NCBI GenBank assembly: GCA_024680835.1
Contig: JAILBP010000039.1
Span: 1 to 9,263 of the forward strand
From: RGIG6904 sp024680835
GTDB lineage: Bacteria > Bacillota > Clostridia > Lachnospirales > Lachnospiraceae
DNA length: 9,263 nt
Reading direction: 5' to 3'
Positions 1-7,673 of the stretch are shown piece after piece (the first letter of the stretch is position 1; each line of letters begins with the position of its first letter). A program made the translations under genes and the position numbers. The notes below the pieces were generated by a model. The model was given only the letters and a program-made list of their open reading frames with translations, was not told the origin of the DNA and did no database searches.

Positions 1-957
1 GACGAAGTGGAAAAGAATTGCGGTAAGCGTTTCCTTGCAAACGGTGATGATACTGATGGAATCATCGGAAGCAGATCACTCGGACAGGGAAGATGGGTTA
101 AGCGTACACCGGCTGATATCTATTGGGCAGGACTGCGTAACTTTGGTATTTTTACCGGAGGCACATTATCCCTTGCGGAGTATGTAAGGGCAATGTGCGC
201 TTTAAAGAATCAAAAGTCTACTCTTACAAAACTGGGCAACAGGAATGACACTGAAGAGAGTGATGGTGATGATAAAGATGCAGGAGAGCTTTTTCGTATG
301 CAGTTTTGGCATATTCCCACATATAATCCAAACTGGGAGGATGATCTGAGTATCAAGCTGACGGAGGAAGAGGGGGATTTTCTTAAGCGACAGATTGCAC
401 AGGCATATCCGAATTCTATGATGTCTTATATTCTTAAAAATAATATGACGGAGATTCTTGAAGTTGGAAATTTTGCAGCCCTTGACAGTATGATGCATTT
501 ATTCCCGGATGAGATTCAGGCAGATTATGCGCTGGCAAAGGATTTTTCGTGGCTTCTGTATGTACTCAGAACCATCTATAACATGATTGTATCTGACGGG
601 GAGAATATAGACGCAAATTCTGAATGGAAGATACTTGAGCCATCGTTGAAAGAGCTTGCAGATGTGGATCTGGAGACAATTTTTGGAAGACTGCAGATAT
701 TCGGAAATGTATTTCTTTGCAATTTTCTTCGTAAAGAAAAGGAGTTAATGATTGCAGGGGATCTTGAAGGTATGAAGACAGAAATCCGGAGAAGAGAAAG
801 GGAACTGAAACAAACACGCGCCAAGACAATGCATCCGGGTGAGTTTGATACGACTGTCTGGTACGGTGGTGGCGTGCTGGATTATCGATTTGGAAATGCA
901 AAGGTGATAATGAGAGATATATTTGAAAGTGAGGGTCTATATGCTAAATCCGAATAA
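1..957 (+). CDS. DUF6361-family protein, 5' end outside the window
   Basis: The frame is open from the first base, so this is the C-terminal 318 residues of a longer protein. The GTG at 7 is not a credible start, because conserved sequence begins almost at once. I recognise the DUF6361 pattern: DGIIG near residue 20 of the fragment, then TPADIYWAGLRNFGI near 36-50 (the family has a similar P-S-x-IYWAGL-x-x-W/F-GI stretch), FWHIP near 102-106, and a C-terminal LDYRFG followed by a short helix. From memory, complete members are roughly 400 residues, so about 100 residues should lie upstream. A charged stretch near residues 80-95 is probably a flexible linker, and residues 245-275 are strongly charged and helical. 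No catalytic motif is visible. Function is unknown. The gene overlaps the PLD gene by 17 bases, which suggests the products work together. The family call is from memory of its sequence signature and should be confirmed by a profile search. Confidence 0.72.
   Translation, partial: DEVEKNCGKRFLANGDDTDGIIGSRSLGQGRWVKRTPADIYWAGLRNFGIFTGGTLSLAEYVRAMCALKNQKSTLTKLGNRNDTEESDGDDKDAGELFRMQFWHIPTYNPNWEDDLSIKLTEEEGDFLKRQIAQAYPNSMMSYILKNNMTEILEVGNFAALDSMMHLFPDEIQADYALAKDFSWLLYVLRTIYNMIVSDGENIDANSEWKILEPSLKELADVDLETIFGRLQIFGNVFLCNFLRKEKELMIAGDLEGMKTEIRRRERELKQTRAKTMHPGEFDTTVWYGGGVLDYRFGNAKVIMRDIFESEGLYAKSE
931..935 (+). promoter_or_regulatory. Ribosome binding site that sets the PLD gene start
   Basis: GAGGG lies 5 bases before the ATG at 941, inside the end of the upstream gene. 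It favours the ATG at 941 over the in-frame TTG at 923, which has no comparable site and would add six residues (MKVRVY) unlike the MLNP-type beginning I associate with this family. Confidence 0.7.
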
Positions 958-2785
958 TGACAGACTGGATTACGGTCAGATTCTTGCTCCTCCTGAAAAT
1001 GCGTATCTTGACTTTGCAGTGGGAACGACATATTCACTTGATCTGGATGCACTTGTAGGTGCGAGCCTTGCGTTGGGATTGTCAGAAGAGACAGATAGTG
1101 CGCTCATGAATAATCCGGTGTGCCTTTTAGAGGCGCTTCGGAGTACGGGAGATAGAGTCGCTCTTTTCTGTGAGGGTGGTCAGATTGCCATGCCCGGAAA
1201 GGTAACGCCACTTTATATATTGTTGGAAAAGATGGTTTTCTCTGTAAAGACAGCGAAGCATAAAGGGATAGCGTCTTATCCTTCTTTTCATCCTAAGTTT
1301 TGGCTGATCCGTTATAAGAGAACAGACGGAGAGTATGTTTATCGGGTAATTATTCTCAGTCGAAATCTGACCTTTGACCGCAGCTGGGATATTACTTACT
1401 GCATGGACGGATATGTCACAAGAAAAGCGACAAGAAAGGCAGCACAGCAGAATGAGCCTGTATGTGACTTCCTGCGTTTTCTTCTCACGCAGCTTTCCTC
1501 TGATGAGAACGGAAAAGAAAAAGCCAAGGGTATCCGTTCTTTGATTAAGGATCTTTCGACAGTTCTTTTTGAGCCTGCGGAAAAAGAGTTTGAAGATTTT
1601 GAGTTTATTCCCAACGGAGTAAAGCGTTCCTATGGCGGGACATACTGCTTTGATGAGACTCAGCTGTTTAACGAGACTTTCCATGAATTACTGATCATGT
1701 CCCCGTTCCTGTCGGGCGGAATTATAAGGAATTTTAATGACAGGAACATCAAATCTCCGATCCAGGATGCAAGATATATGCTGATCACAAGGGAAATGTC
1801 TCTTGCAAGGCTGAAGCCGGAGGATGTGAGCAATTTCGATATCTATACCATGCGGGACAATGTGATAGATGGCGAGACGGCCATATCAGAGGATAATGAA
1901 AAGGCTCAGAAGCAGGATATTCATGCCAAGGTCTACATGATAAGGAAGTATTCAACCTCAAATCTCTATCTGGGATCGCTTAACGCATCGCATAATGCGG
2001 TGTATGGAAATGTTGAGTTTATGATTCGGCTTACTGCAAAAAACAGATATCTTAACATGGATAAGCTGAGAAAAGCTCTCTTTTGCGGAGAAGAGGGAAA
2101 TCCCGATGATCCATTCCAGAAGGTGAAGCTGGAAAATGCGATCATCAATGAAGAGGATGACAAGACGGATGCATTGAATGTCATTGTGAAAGATATCAAC
2201 AGAAGTAATCCTTATGCTGTGGCAAATAAAGAATCGGAGGATTATTATTCTGTTGAAGTCCATTTTGATGAGTGTGATATTAAGGGCTATAAGGTCTTAT
2301 TAAGACCGTTACTGTCTAATAAAACAGAGTGTTTTGCGGAGACGATCCTGTTTGAAAAAATGACAGTTACTCAGCTATCAGAGTTTTATATGGTTTCTGT
2401 TTCCGACGGTGAGAGAGCTGTGGAAAGAGTTCTTATCATTCAGACGAAGGGATTGCCGGAGGATAGAGAGAAGGCTGTTGTATCTAGTGTAGTAAGCAAC
2501 CGGGATTGTTTTTACAGGTATATTGCTTTCCTGCTCGGGGACGATTCTATTCTGTCAGCTTTGGAATCGAGTGTGCTTGGAAAAGAGATAGCTACAAAAC
2601 AGAACAGACCGACATATAATCTTCCGGCTTTATACGAAAAAATGTTACAGACAGCCGCAACTGCACCGGAAAAGTTCAGGGGTATCGAATATCTGATAAA
2701 GACAATATCTGAGGATGGAATCATACCGGATGATTTCAAGAAACTATACGAAACATTTAAGAAGGCGGTGAAATTGGATGGCTAA
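941..2785 (+). CDS. Phospholipase D-like (HKD) protein, probable nuclease subunit
   Basis: This 614-residue protein has two phospholipase D-type half sites. The first is H117-P-K119 followed by S140-R-N142-L-T. The second is H328-A-K330 followed by GSLNAS at 345-350 and NVEF near 357-360. In classical phospholipases the motif reads HxKxxxxD; here both half sites carry arginine where the aspartate would be. Restriction-type PLD nucleases such as the BfiI/NgoFVII group also depend mainly on H, K and a later S/N, so a DNA nuclease is more likely than a lipid enzyme. Having two halves in one chain suggests a composite active site formed within one polypeptide. No signal peptide or membrane segment is seen, so it should be cytoplasmic. 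The N-terminus (LAPPENAYLDFAVGTTYSLD) precedes the first half site, and the region after about residue 370 has no motif I recognise. The gene overlaps its neighbours by 17 and 8 bases, implying coupled translation with the helicase. The catalytic role is inferred from motifs. Confidence 0.82.
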   Translation: MLNPNNDRLDYGQILAPPENAYLDFAVGTTYSLDLDALVGASLALGLSEETDSALMNNPVCLLEALRSTGDRVALFCEGGQIAMPGKVTPLYILLEKMVFSVKTAKHKGIASYPSFHPKFWLIRYKRTDGEYVYRVIILSRNLTFDRSWDITYCMDGYVTRKATRKAAQQNEPVCDFLRFLLTQLSSDENGKEKAKGIRSLIKDLSTVLFEPAEKEFEDFEFIPNGVKRSYGGTYCFDETQLFNETFHELLIMSPFLSGGIIRNFNDRNIKSPIQDARYMLITREMSLARLKPEDVSNFDIYTMRDNVIDGETAISEDNEKAQKQDIHAKVYMIRKYSTSNLYLGSLNASHNAVYGNVEFMIRLTAKNRYLNMDKLRKALFCGEEGNPDDPFQKVKLENAIINEEDDKTDALNVIVKDINRSNPYAVANKESEDYYSVEVHFDECDIKGYKVLLRPLLSNKTECFAETILFEKMTVTQLSEFYMVSVSDGERAVERVLIIQTKGLPEDREKAVVSSVVSNRDCFYRYIAFLLGDDSILSALESSVLGKEIATKQNRPTYNLPALYEKMLQTAATAPEKFRGIEYLIKTISEDGIIPDDFKKLYETFKKAVKLDG

Positions 2786-5700
2786 AGTAGCAAACCGACT
2801 TGATCAGATAGAAGAAAACATAATGGGTGGTCTGAAGGATTTTCAACAGGCCACAGTTAATCGTATTGATCATTTATACAGAACCGGGCAGAGGCGGGTT
2901 CTGGTATCTGATGAGGTGGGGCTTGGCAAAACCCTAATAGCAAGAGGAACTGTGGCGAAGATGGCACGGCTACGCCGTGAAGAAGGAGATGATCTTTTTA
3001 AGGTGGTTTATATCTGCTCCAATGCAGCTATTGCTGATCAGAATCTTCAGAAGCTTCGTATAACACACGAAGCCAAAACCGAGAGCAGTTCTTCCTCCCG
3101 TTTGTCTATGCAGCATCTGAATATTTTCAGACAGGAGAATGATAAGGAGCTTTTGGATCGCTATATTCAGCTTATTCCGCTTACACCGGATACGTCATTT
3201 AGAATGACTGCAGGAGCAGGTAAGGCAAGTGAAAGGGCATTGATGTTCGCAATCGTGAGGCGACTGCCGGAAATGCAAAAGTATATTGATGAACTTGAAG
3301 TAGCGATGAAAGACTGGGCATATTCAGCATGGGATTCATGGTGCCGTGATTTGTATGAACGCGAGGTTGTTGAGTGCAACAAGATGTCCGATGGAAGATA
3401 TCTTGAATATATGCTTTCTAAGCTCAAAGAGGAACTATACATTGAGTGGGAAGAGGGAGTTACATACATTGAGGCATTGAAAGAATTGTGTCGTGAAATA
3501 CGGAATAACGGCGGAAAGAGAGTAAGCAACAATGCAATTATCGGACAGCTTCGTGTGATATTTGCAAAGATCAGTCTTGAAAAGCTGGAGCCGGATCTGG
3601 TTATTATGGACGAGTTTCAGAGGTTCAAGTATCTACTGAATTCAGATCCTGAATCTGAAACGGGTATGCTTGCTGATAAGTTTTTCCATGCGAAAGATGT
3701 GCGGATGCTTCTTCTTTCTGCAACACCTTACAAGATGTATTCTACGCCGGAAGAGATTGACGAAGCGAGGATTGATGAGCATTACACTGAGTTCCTGTCA
3801 GTTATGAACTTTTTAAACGAAAATGCGGATGACGAACAGAAATTTCTGACAGTATGGAAGGATTATTCCGTAAAGCTGAAGGAGATGACCATTGGTGATA
3901 CGACAATCATTGAAGCAAAGGATGCTGCTGAGGATGCTATGTATCAGACTGTGTGTAGAACAGAGCGTATTTCTGCATCGGAGAATGCAGATATTATTGA
4001 TGACAGTGATGTTCGTGTGCCTTTGGGTGTGATGGAGCAGGATATAAGATCATATGTGCAGGCGCAGGAACTGCTGGATCAGATAGGAGCAAATTATCTT
4101 GTTCCTGTCGAGTATATAAAATCTACCCCGTATCTGATGTCATTTATGAGAGACTATCAGCTTAAAAGGAATGTTGAGAAATATTTTAAGCAGCATTCTG
4201 CGGAGATTAATAAGATAAAAAAGGATTGCTTTTGGATAAACCGAAATGTGATTGATAGATACGACAAGATTCCTAATAACAATGCCCGTTTGGAAAGGGT
4301 TATGGATTCTGTTTTGCAGCGTGGAGTTGAAAAGCTTCTGTGGATTCCACCTTCAAAGCCGTATTACGAGATGCAGGGAGTTTATAAGGATTCGGAGATG
4401 TCGTCCAAGACACTGATCTTTTCTTCATGGGAGATGGTTCCGAGGATGCTCGCAAGTCTTATATCGTATGAAGCAGAGCGCAGAACAGTAGGAAAGCTGG
4501 CAAAAGATTATCAGGACAGGGATGTTCATTATTTCTACAGCGGAGAAAAGCGTTATCCGTCTGCAAGAATGAATTTCTCCGTAAAGAATGATACTCCGTC
4601 GGGAATGAGCCTGTTCTGTCTGATTTATCCGTCGATGTTTTTATCGGATTGCTATGATCCCATTCGATGTATGAATGAGCATATGGGAATCCGGGATATC
4701 CAGAGACAGATCAAGACTAAGATATTAACAAAACTTAGCGAGTATCCGTGTGTAAAAACAGGTATGCCGGATAAGAAATGGTATTATCTTGCTCCACTCC
4801 TGATGGATGGGGATAAGTATGCCTATAGTTGGCTGGAAAGTGGCGACAAGCTTGCCGATTATGGTGATGATGAAGAAAAGAGCAAGCGTCAGAAGGGATT
4901 TAATACTCACCTAGCGACGCTGAGAGATCTGTTTTATGAAACACACAGCGAGAAGTTTGCTAATCTTGGGAAACAGCCGGATGATCTGGCAGATGTTCTG
5001 ACGGATATGGCAATAGCGGCACCTGCAATCTGTATCAATAGAACATACAGAATGTATCTAGGTGAGGGCGAGGAACTACCAGTATATCTGCCAAGTCAGT
5101 TGGCAAGAGTATTTCTGAACAGGATGAATTCCGCAGAATCAACAGCGGTAGTCGAGCTGGCCTGTGGAAGAAAGTCGGATGATGCGCATTGGCAGAATAT
5201 GCTGACTTATTGTAAGCAAGGAAATCTCCAGGCGGTATTTGATGAATATGCACATCTGATTGCAAGCGGAACAGATCGGGATGAAGTTATGATCGAGCAT
5301 ATGCACCGGCAGATGGTTGAAGCTATGGATATCAGAACCACCCAGAATAATGTGGATACTTTCAAGAGCTTCAAGACGCGTATGTGTGGACAGAAGGACA
5401 GACCGACAAATATCAGAACTCATTTTGCTGTTGCATTCACAAAGGGCGAAGGCAAGGAGACTGATGCAGACAGAAAGAAAACAATCCGAAATGCGTTTAA
5501 TTCACCTTTCAGACCGTTTGTATTGGCAACTACATCCATAGGACAGGAAGGTTTGGACTTCCACAATTATTGCAGAAAGATCGTACATTGGAATCTTCCT
5601 TCAAATCCGATAGACCTTGAGCAGAGAGAAGGCCGTATCAATCGTTTCGAGTGTCTGGCAATAAGGCAGAACGTGGCAAAGCGTTATGGAGATATATCTT

Positions 5701-6026
5701 TCTGTAAGGATATTTGGGATGAGATGTTTGATGAAGCATCCAGAAAAGAGAAAATCGGTGGTTCTTCTGACCTAATACCGTACTGGGGACTTCGTGAGAC
5801 AGATGATATGGTCCGGATCGAGCGAATAGTTCCAATGTACCCATACAGCCGTGATGGATTGGCTTATGAGAGATTGATAAAGATTTTATCAATGTACAGG
5901 CTCACGCTGGGACAGGCAAGACAGGAGGAGCTTTTAGAGTATCTGTTCAAGAATTGCGATGACCCGGATAAGCTGAAGGAGTTGTTTATAAACTTAAGTC
6001 CGTTCTATAAGGAAAGCAGGAAGTAA
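2778..6026 (+). CDS. SNF2/SF2 helicase-like ATPase, 1082 residues
   Basis: All the core superfamily-2 ATPase motifs are visible. A DFQ segment near 21-23 precedes the Walker A loop DEVGLGKT at 45-52. Walker B is VIMDEFQRF at 275-283, so the DExx box reads DEFQ. Motif III is LLLSATPYK at 311-319. The second RecA domain opens with KTLIFSSW at 544-551. Motif V is TTSIGQEGLDF at 918-928 and motif VI is QREGRINR at 949-956, with the arginine-finger region intact. The QREGRINR box and DEVGLGKT loop are typical of SNF2-like translocases used by restriction and DISARM-like systems. It probably hydrolyses ATP to move along DNA and bring the PLD or other nuclease subunits to target DNA; that partnership is inferred from context. 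Two long insertions are notable: about 220 residues between motifs I and II, and about 360 residues between motifs IV and V. The gene begins 8 bases inside the PLD gene, with only a weak GGCGGTG-like binding site, so coupled translation is likely. Confidence 0.88.
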   Translation: MAKVANRLDQIEENIMGGLKDFQQATVNRIDHLYRTGQRRVLVSDEVGLGKTLIARGTVAKMARLRREEGDDLFKVVYICSNAAIADQNLQKLRITHEAKTESSSSSRLSMQHLNIFRQENDKELLDRYIQLIPLTPDTSFRMTAGAGKASERALMFAIVRRLPEMQKYIDELEVAMKDWAYSAWDSWCRDLYEREVVECNKMSDGRYLEYMLSKLKEELYIEWEEGVTYIEALKELCREIRNNGGKRVSNNAIIGQLRVIFAKISLEKLEPDLVIMDEFQRFKYLLNSDPESETGMLADKFFHAKDVRMLLLSATPYKMYSTPEEIDEARIDEHYTEFLSVMNFLNENADDEQKFLTVWKDYSVKLKEMTIGDTTIIEAKDAAEDAMYQTVCRTERISASENADIIDDSDVRVPLGVMEQDIRSYVQAQELLDQIGANYLVPVEYIKSTPYLMSFMRDYQLKRNVEKYFKQHSAEINKIKKDCFWINRNVIDRYDKIPNNNARLERVMDSVLQRGVEKLLWIPPSKPYYEMQGVYKDSEMSSKTLIFSSWEMVPRMLASLISYEAERRTVGKLAKDYQDRDVHYFYSGEKRYPSARMNFSVKNDTPSGMSLFCLIYPSMFLSDCYDPIRCMNEHMGIRDIQRQIKTKILTKLSEYPCVKTGMPDKKWYYLAPLLMDGDKYAYSWLESGDKLADYGDDEEKSKRQKGFNTHLATLRDLFYETHSEKFANLGKQPDDLADVLTDMAIAAPAICINRTYRMYLGEGEELPVYLPSQLARVFLNRMNSAESTAVVELACGRKSDDAHWQNMLTYCKQGNLQAVFDEYAHLIASGTDRDEVMIEHMHRQMVEAMDIRTTQNNVDTFKSFKTRMCGQKDRPTNIRTHFAVAFTKGEGKETDADRKKTIRNAFNSPFRPFVLATTSIGQEGLDFHNYCRKIVHWNLPSNPIDLEQREGRINRFECLAIRQNVAKRYGDISFCKDIWDEMFDEASRKEKIGGSSDLIPYWGLRETDDMVRIERIVPMYPYSRDGLAYERLIKILSMYRLTLGQARQEELLEYLFKNCDDPDKLKELFINLSPFYKESRK

Positions 6027-6038
6027 GAAGAGGGTGCT

Positions 6039-6548
6039 ATGGATCGAATCAAGTATAGCAAAGAGAAAATGAATCTTATAAAAGGTAAGGTTCAGATGAT
6101 GATAGAGATCGTTACCGAGCTGGAAAACGAGTTTCCCGGAAGGCATTTCACTCTGGATGGACATTTGGTCGGAAGTATCGGGGAAGTAATGGCCGCATAT
6201 TACTACGGAATTGAGCTATATAAGGCATCAGCAGTAGTCCATGATGGATGTGTGGGCAAACGAGAAGTGCAGATAAAGATTACGCAGCAGGATGATATTG
6301 TTATAAATGAGGAGCCCCAGTATCTTATCGTGTTATATCTGACCAAGAAAGGCGATGTTTATGAGGTTTATAACGGACCGGGAAAGAAACCATGGGAATC
6401 ATCAAGCAAACGAGATAGCCATAATAATCGTCATATGCGTGTGAATAAATTGATGGAGCTTGATTTAGATGTTTCCAGAAACGATAGGATTAAGCAGGTA
6501 AATTCGATTGAGAAGATGAAAAAAGAATACAAGAATCGAAAACGGTAG
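6039..6548 (+). CDS. DUF6998-like small protein with PD-(D/E)XK-like pattern
   Basis: This 169-residue protein starts 12 bases after the helicase stop, with GAGGG at 6030-6034 as its binding site. The segment LDGHLVGSIGE (39-49) matches my memory of DUF6998 proteins. Three features line up as a restriction-nuclease-like active site: a helix carrying E49 in GSIGE, an acidic residue at D69 in HDG, and Q78-I-K80 in EVQIKIT, followed by a predicted strand (YLIVLYL, 95-101). In the PD-(D/E)XK fold the order helix-E, D, (E/Q)xK is standard, so a small nuclease or nuclease-like DNA binder is plausible. The C-terminal 45 residues are strongly basic and charged. Nothing suggests export or membrane attachment. 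It is the fourth gene of the operon, so it likely works with the helicase and PLD proteins. The domain call is moderate; the nuclease reading is inference from residue spacing. Confidence 0.62.
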   Translation: MDRIKYSKEKMNLIKGKVQMMIEIVTELENEFPGRHFTLDGHLVGSIGEVMAAYYYGIELYKASAVVHDGCVGKREVQIKITQQDDIVINEEPQYLIVLYLTKKGDVYEVYNGPGKKPWESSSKRDSHNNRHMRVNKLMELDLDVSRNDRIKQVNSIEKMKKEYKNRKR

Positions 6549-6559
6549 GAGAAGGCTGT

Positions 6560-7048
6560 ATGGCACAAAGAACTGTTGCTCTTTGTAATGGAAAGTACAT
6601 AGGCATTGAAACCATATATACGGTTGTTAATGGTCGGCAGATCAATATTCCGGATAAGCTCAAAGAGCTGCGAGCAAAAAGCCAGAATAATGAGCTGTTT
6701 TGTCCCTGTGGGTGCGGTGCTAACCTTGTTCTTGTAGCAGGTGATAAAAACCTGCGTGAGCAGCATTTTAGGATAAAGGATTCTGATTTCAATAAAGACT
6801 GCCATATGGTCATGGAAGGAAAGGAATCTGTCGATTCTAAGATTGTTTTGAAGTGCTGGTTGGATGATAAACTTCATGCATCGGATCTGGAATCCAGAGT
6901 ATCAATCTCTTTGATATCGGACAGCTCAAGGCGATTTGAGTTCACATTCATTTCTAAGAGCAAAAGGATAGCCGTTGATTATTGTCATGATCGGGTGAAT
7001 CTTTCCGATGAGAAAATACGTGTTTTAGATGAATATGCAAAGGATTAG
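6560..7048 (+). pseudogene. CoiA-like protein, probably truncated at the C-terminus
   Basis: The frame has an intact start with AGGAG at 6547-6551, 11 bases after the preceding gene, and encodes 162 residues. The N-terminal part carries the CoiA-type cysteine cluster C48-P-C50-G-C52-G, followed by a strand, a basic turn and H69-F, then C81, as in the zinc-ribbon-like head of the family. ES near 89-90, SKIVLKCWL at 93-101 and the E111 region correspond to the start of the nuclease-like domain, and FEFTFIS and IAVDY lead into its core. CoiA is a DNA-processing protein induced in competence, but many CoiA-like genes lie in mobile or defence regions, so the name marks the fold only. Members I know are clearly longer. 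Here the protein stops just after the predicted core strands, and the stop is one base before an insertion-sequence-like end. I therefore read it as cut off, probably without activity, though a short functional variant cannot be excluded. Confidence 0.58.
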
Positions 7049-7116
7049 TTCAAGGTGGTAAACTTTTTCGCTAGCGAAATGGCTTAAAGTGGTCAACTTT
7101 TATAATAGCGTTTACA
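7049..7116. mobile_element. Remnant end of an IS21-family-like insertion sequence
   Basis: Read from the right, this stretch begins TGTAAACGC and continues inward with two copies of a motif of the form AAAGTTNACCACNTT, an arrangement (TG...CA tip plus repeated internal motifs) typical of IS21-family ends. No transposase or helper ATPase gene is present on either side, so only about 68 bases of one terminus remain. The right tip fits exactly where reductase homology resumes at 7117. The left limit is uncertain and could lie a few bases inside the CoiA-like frame. The IS21 assignment is from memory of end structure. Confidence 0.55.
7052..7101. repeat. Direct repeat pair flanking a 14-base perfect palindrome
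   Basis: AAGGTGGTAAACTTTT at 7052-7067 recurs as AAAGTGGTCAACTTTT at 7086-7101, 14 of 16 positions identical, 34 bases apart. Between them, TTTCGCTAGCGAAA at 7066-7079 is a perfect palindrome. Repeats of this kind are probable transposase binding sites in IS ends. The palindrome has no loop and no T-run after it, so it is not a convincing terminator. Confidence 0.75.
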
Positions 7117-7557
7117 ATATGCATAGACGACTATTCTTTTTCATTTTGTAAGGGTTGTCGTTCATGTCACAATACAGCGAAGTGTGTCATGAGTGATGCG
7201 ACAATCATAGAGAATATAATGAATGAATATGATGAGGCAGATGTTATCGTCTCTATTTCTCCATCATATTGGGCAGATATTCCGGGACAGTTTAAAGCAT
7301 TTATAGACAGATGTACACCGTGGTGTAATACTCATGATCCGCACGCAATTATCAGGTCGGGGAAGAAAGGATACGCCATTGCTTTGAGAACCGGACCGAA
7401 TATGCTGGAATGTGAGCGGATAATCGGCAGTATAGAGCATTTTTATGGTCATCTGGAAATAGAATGTAAAGGTCATTTAGGGTTGACATCAATTGAATAT
7501 AAAACAGATGTAGAGCCCAGAAAACAAGAGATTTTAGATTTCTGCATGAGAATGTGA
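7117..7557 (+). pseudogene. NADPH-dependent FMN reductase-like gene, N-terminus missing
   Basis: The frame codes for 146 residues ending in a TGA at 7555-7557. It shows the middle and end of a flavodoxin-fold reductase: a cysteine cluster FCKGCRSC near residues 10-17 with a further C near 23, then ADVIVSISPSYWADIPGQFK and FIDR, the loop and helix typical of the FMN reductase family. The family's N-terminal part, roughly 40 residues containing the GSPR-x-x-GNT flavin phosphate loop, is absent. Upstream the frame runs back into the IS-like end and meets a TAG at 7072, with no start. The first ATG in frame, at 7189, lies after the cysteine cluster and inside the fold, so any product from it would lack the flavin loop. 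I read it as a gene beheaded by the adjacent insertion or a deletion. The gene is unlikely to be expressed as an active enzyme. Its relation to the upstream operon is only positional. Confidence 0.78.
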
Positions 7558-7607
7558 ATTCCTTTCAGCATAAACGGCAAATATATTGGATAGAAAGGCA
7601 GAATAAT

Positions 7608-7661
7608 ATGGAACTATGGGACGCATATGACGGTAATTTCCAAAAAATAGATGGCATTACA
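7608..7661 (+). pseudogene. 5' stub of a Nudix hydrolase gene
   Basis: After an AGAAAGG binding site at 7592-7598, an ATG at 7608 opens a frame beginning MELWDAYDGNFQKIDGIT. This matches the characteristic N-terminus of a Nudix hydrolase group in Clostridia, where it is normally followed by LVRGE-type sequence and the Nudix box about 50 residues later. Here the resemblance ends after codon 18 and the frame closes at a TGA at 7689-7691 after nine unrelated residues. No Nudix box is present, so this is a dead fragment. Its binding site and start are well preserved, so the break may be recent. The identification rests on 18 residues and on memory of the family. Confidence 0.62.
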
Positions 7662-7673
7662 AAGAGAAATAAA

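Noticed and set aside
923..940. A TTG start at 923 for the PLD gene
   Set aside because: The ATG at 941 has GAGGG at proper spacing; the TTG has no binding site and adds six residues that do not fit the family start.
1..6026. Canonical DISARM system
   Set aside because: The helicase and PLD proteins fit the theme, but there is no DUF1998 protein and no methyltransferase, and the first gene looks like DUF6361.
7483..7511. TTGACA at 7483-7488 as a -35 promoter box
   Set aside because: The sequence 17 bases downstream (AGATGT) is a poor -10 box, the TATAAA at 7499 is too close, and the site lies inside the reductase coding remnant.
7189..7557. An independent 122-residue protein starting at the ATG at 7189
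   Set aside because: Reductase homology, including the cysteine cluster, continues upstream of this ATG in the same frame, so the start is internal to a beheaded gene.
7561..7598. CCTTTC...GAAAGG inverted repeat as a terminator
   Set aside because: The loop is 26 bases, the stem only 6 and no T-run follows; the right arm is better explained as the Nudix ribosome binding site.
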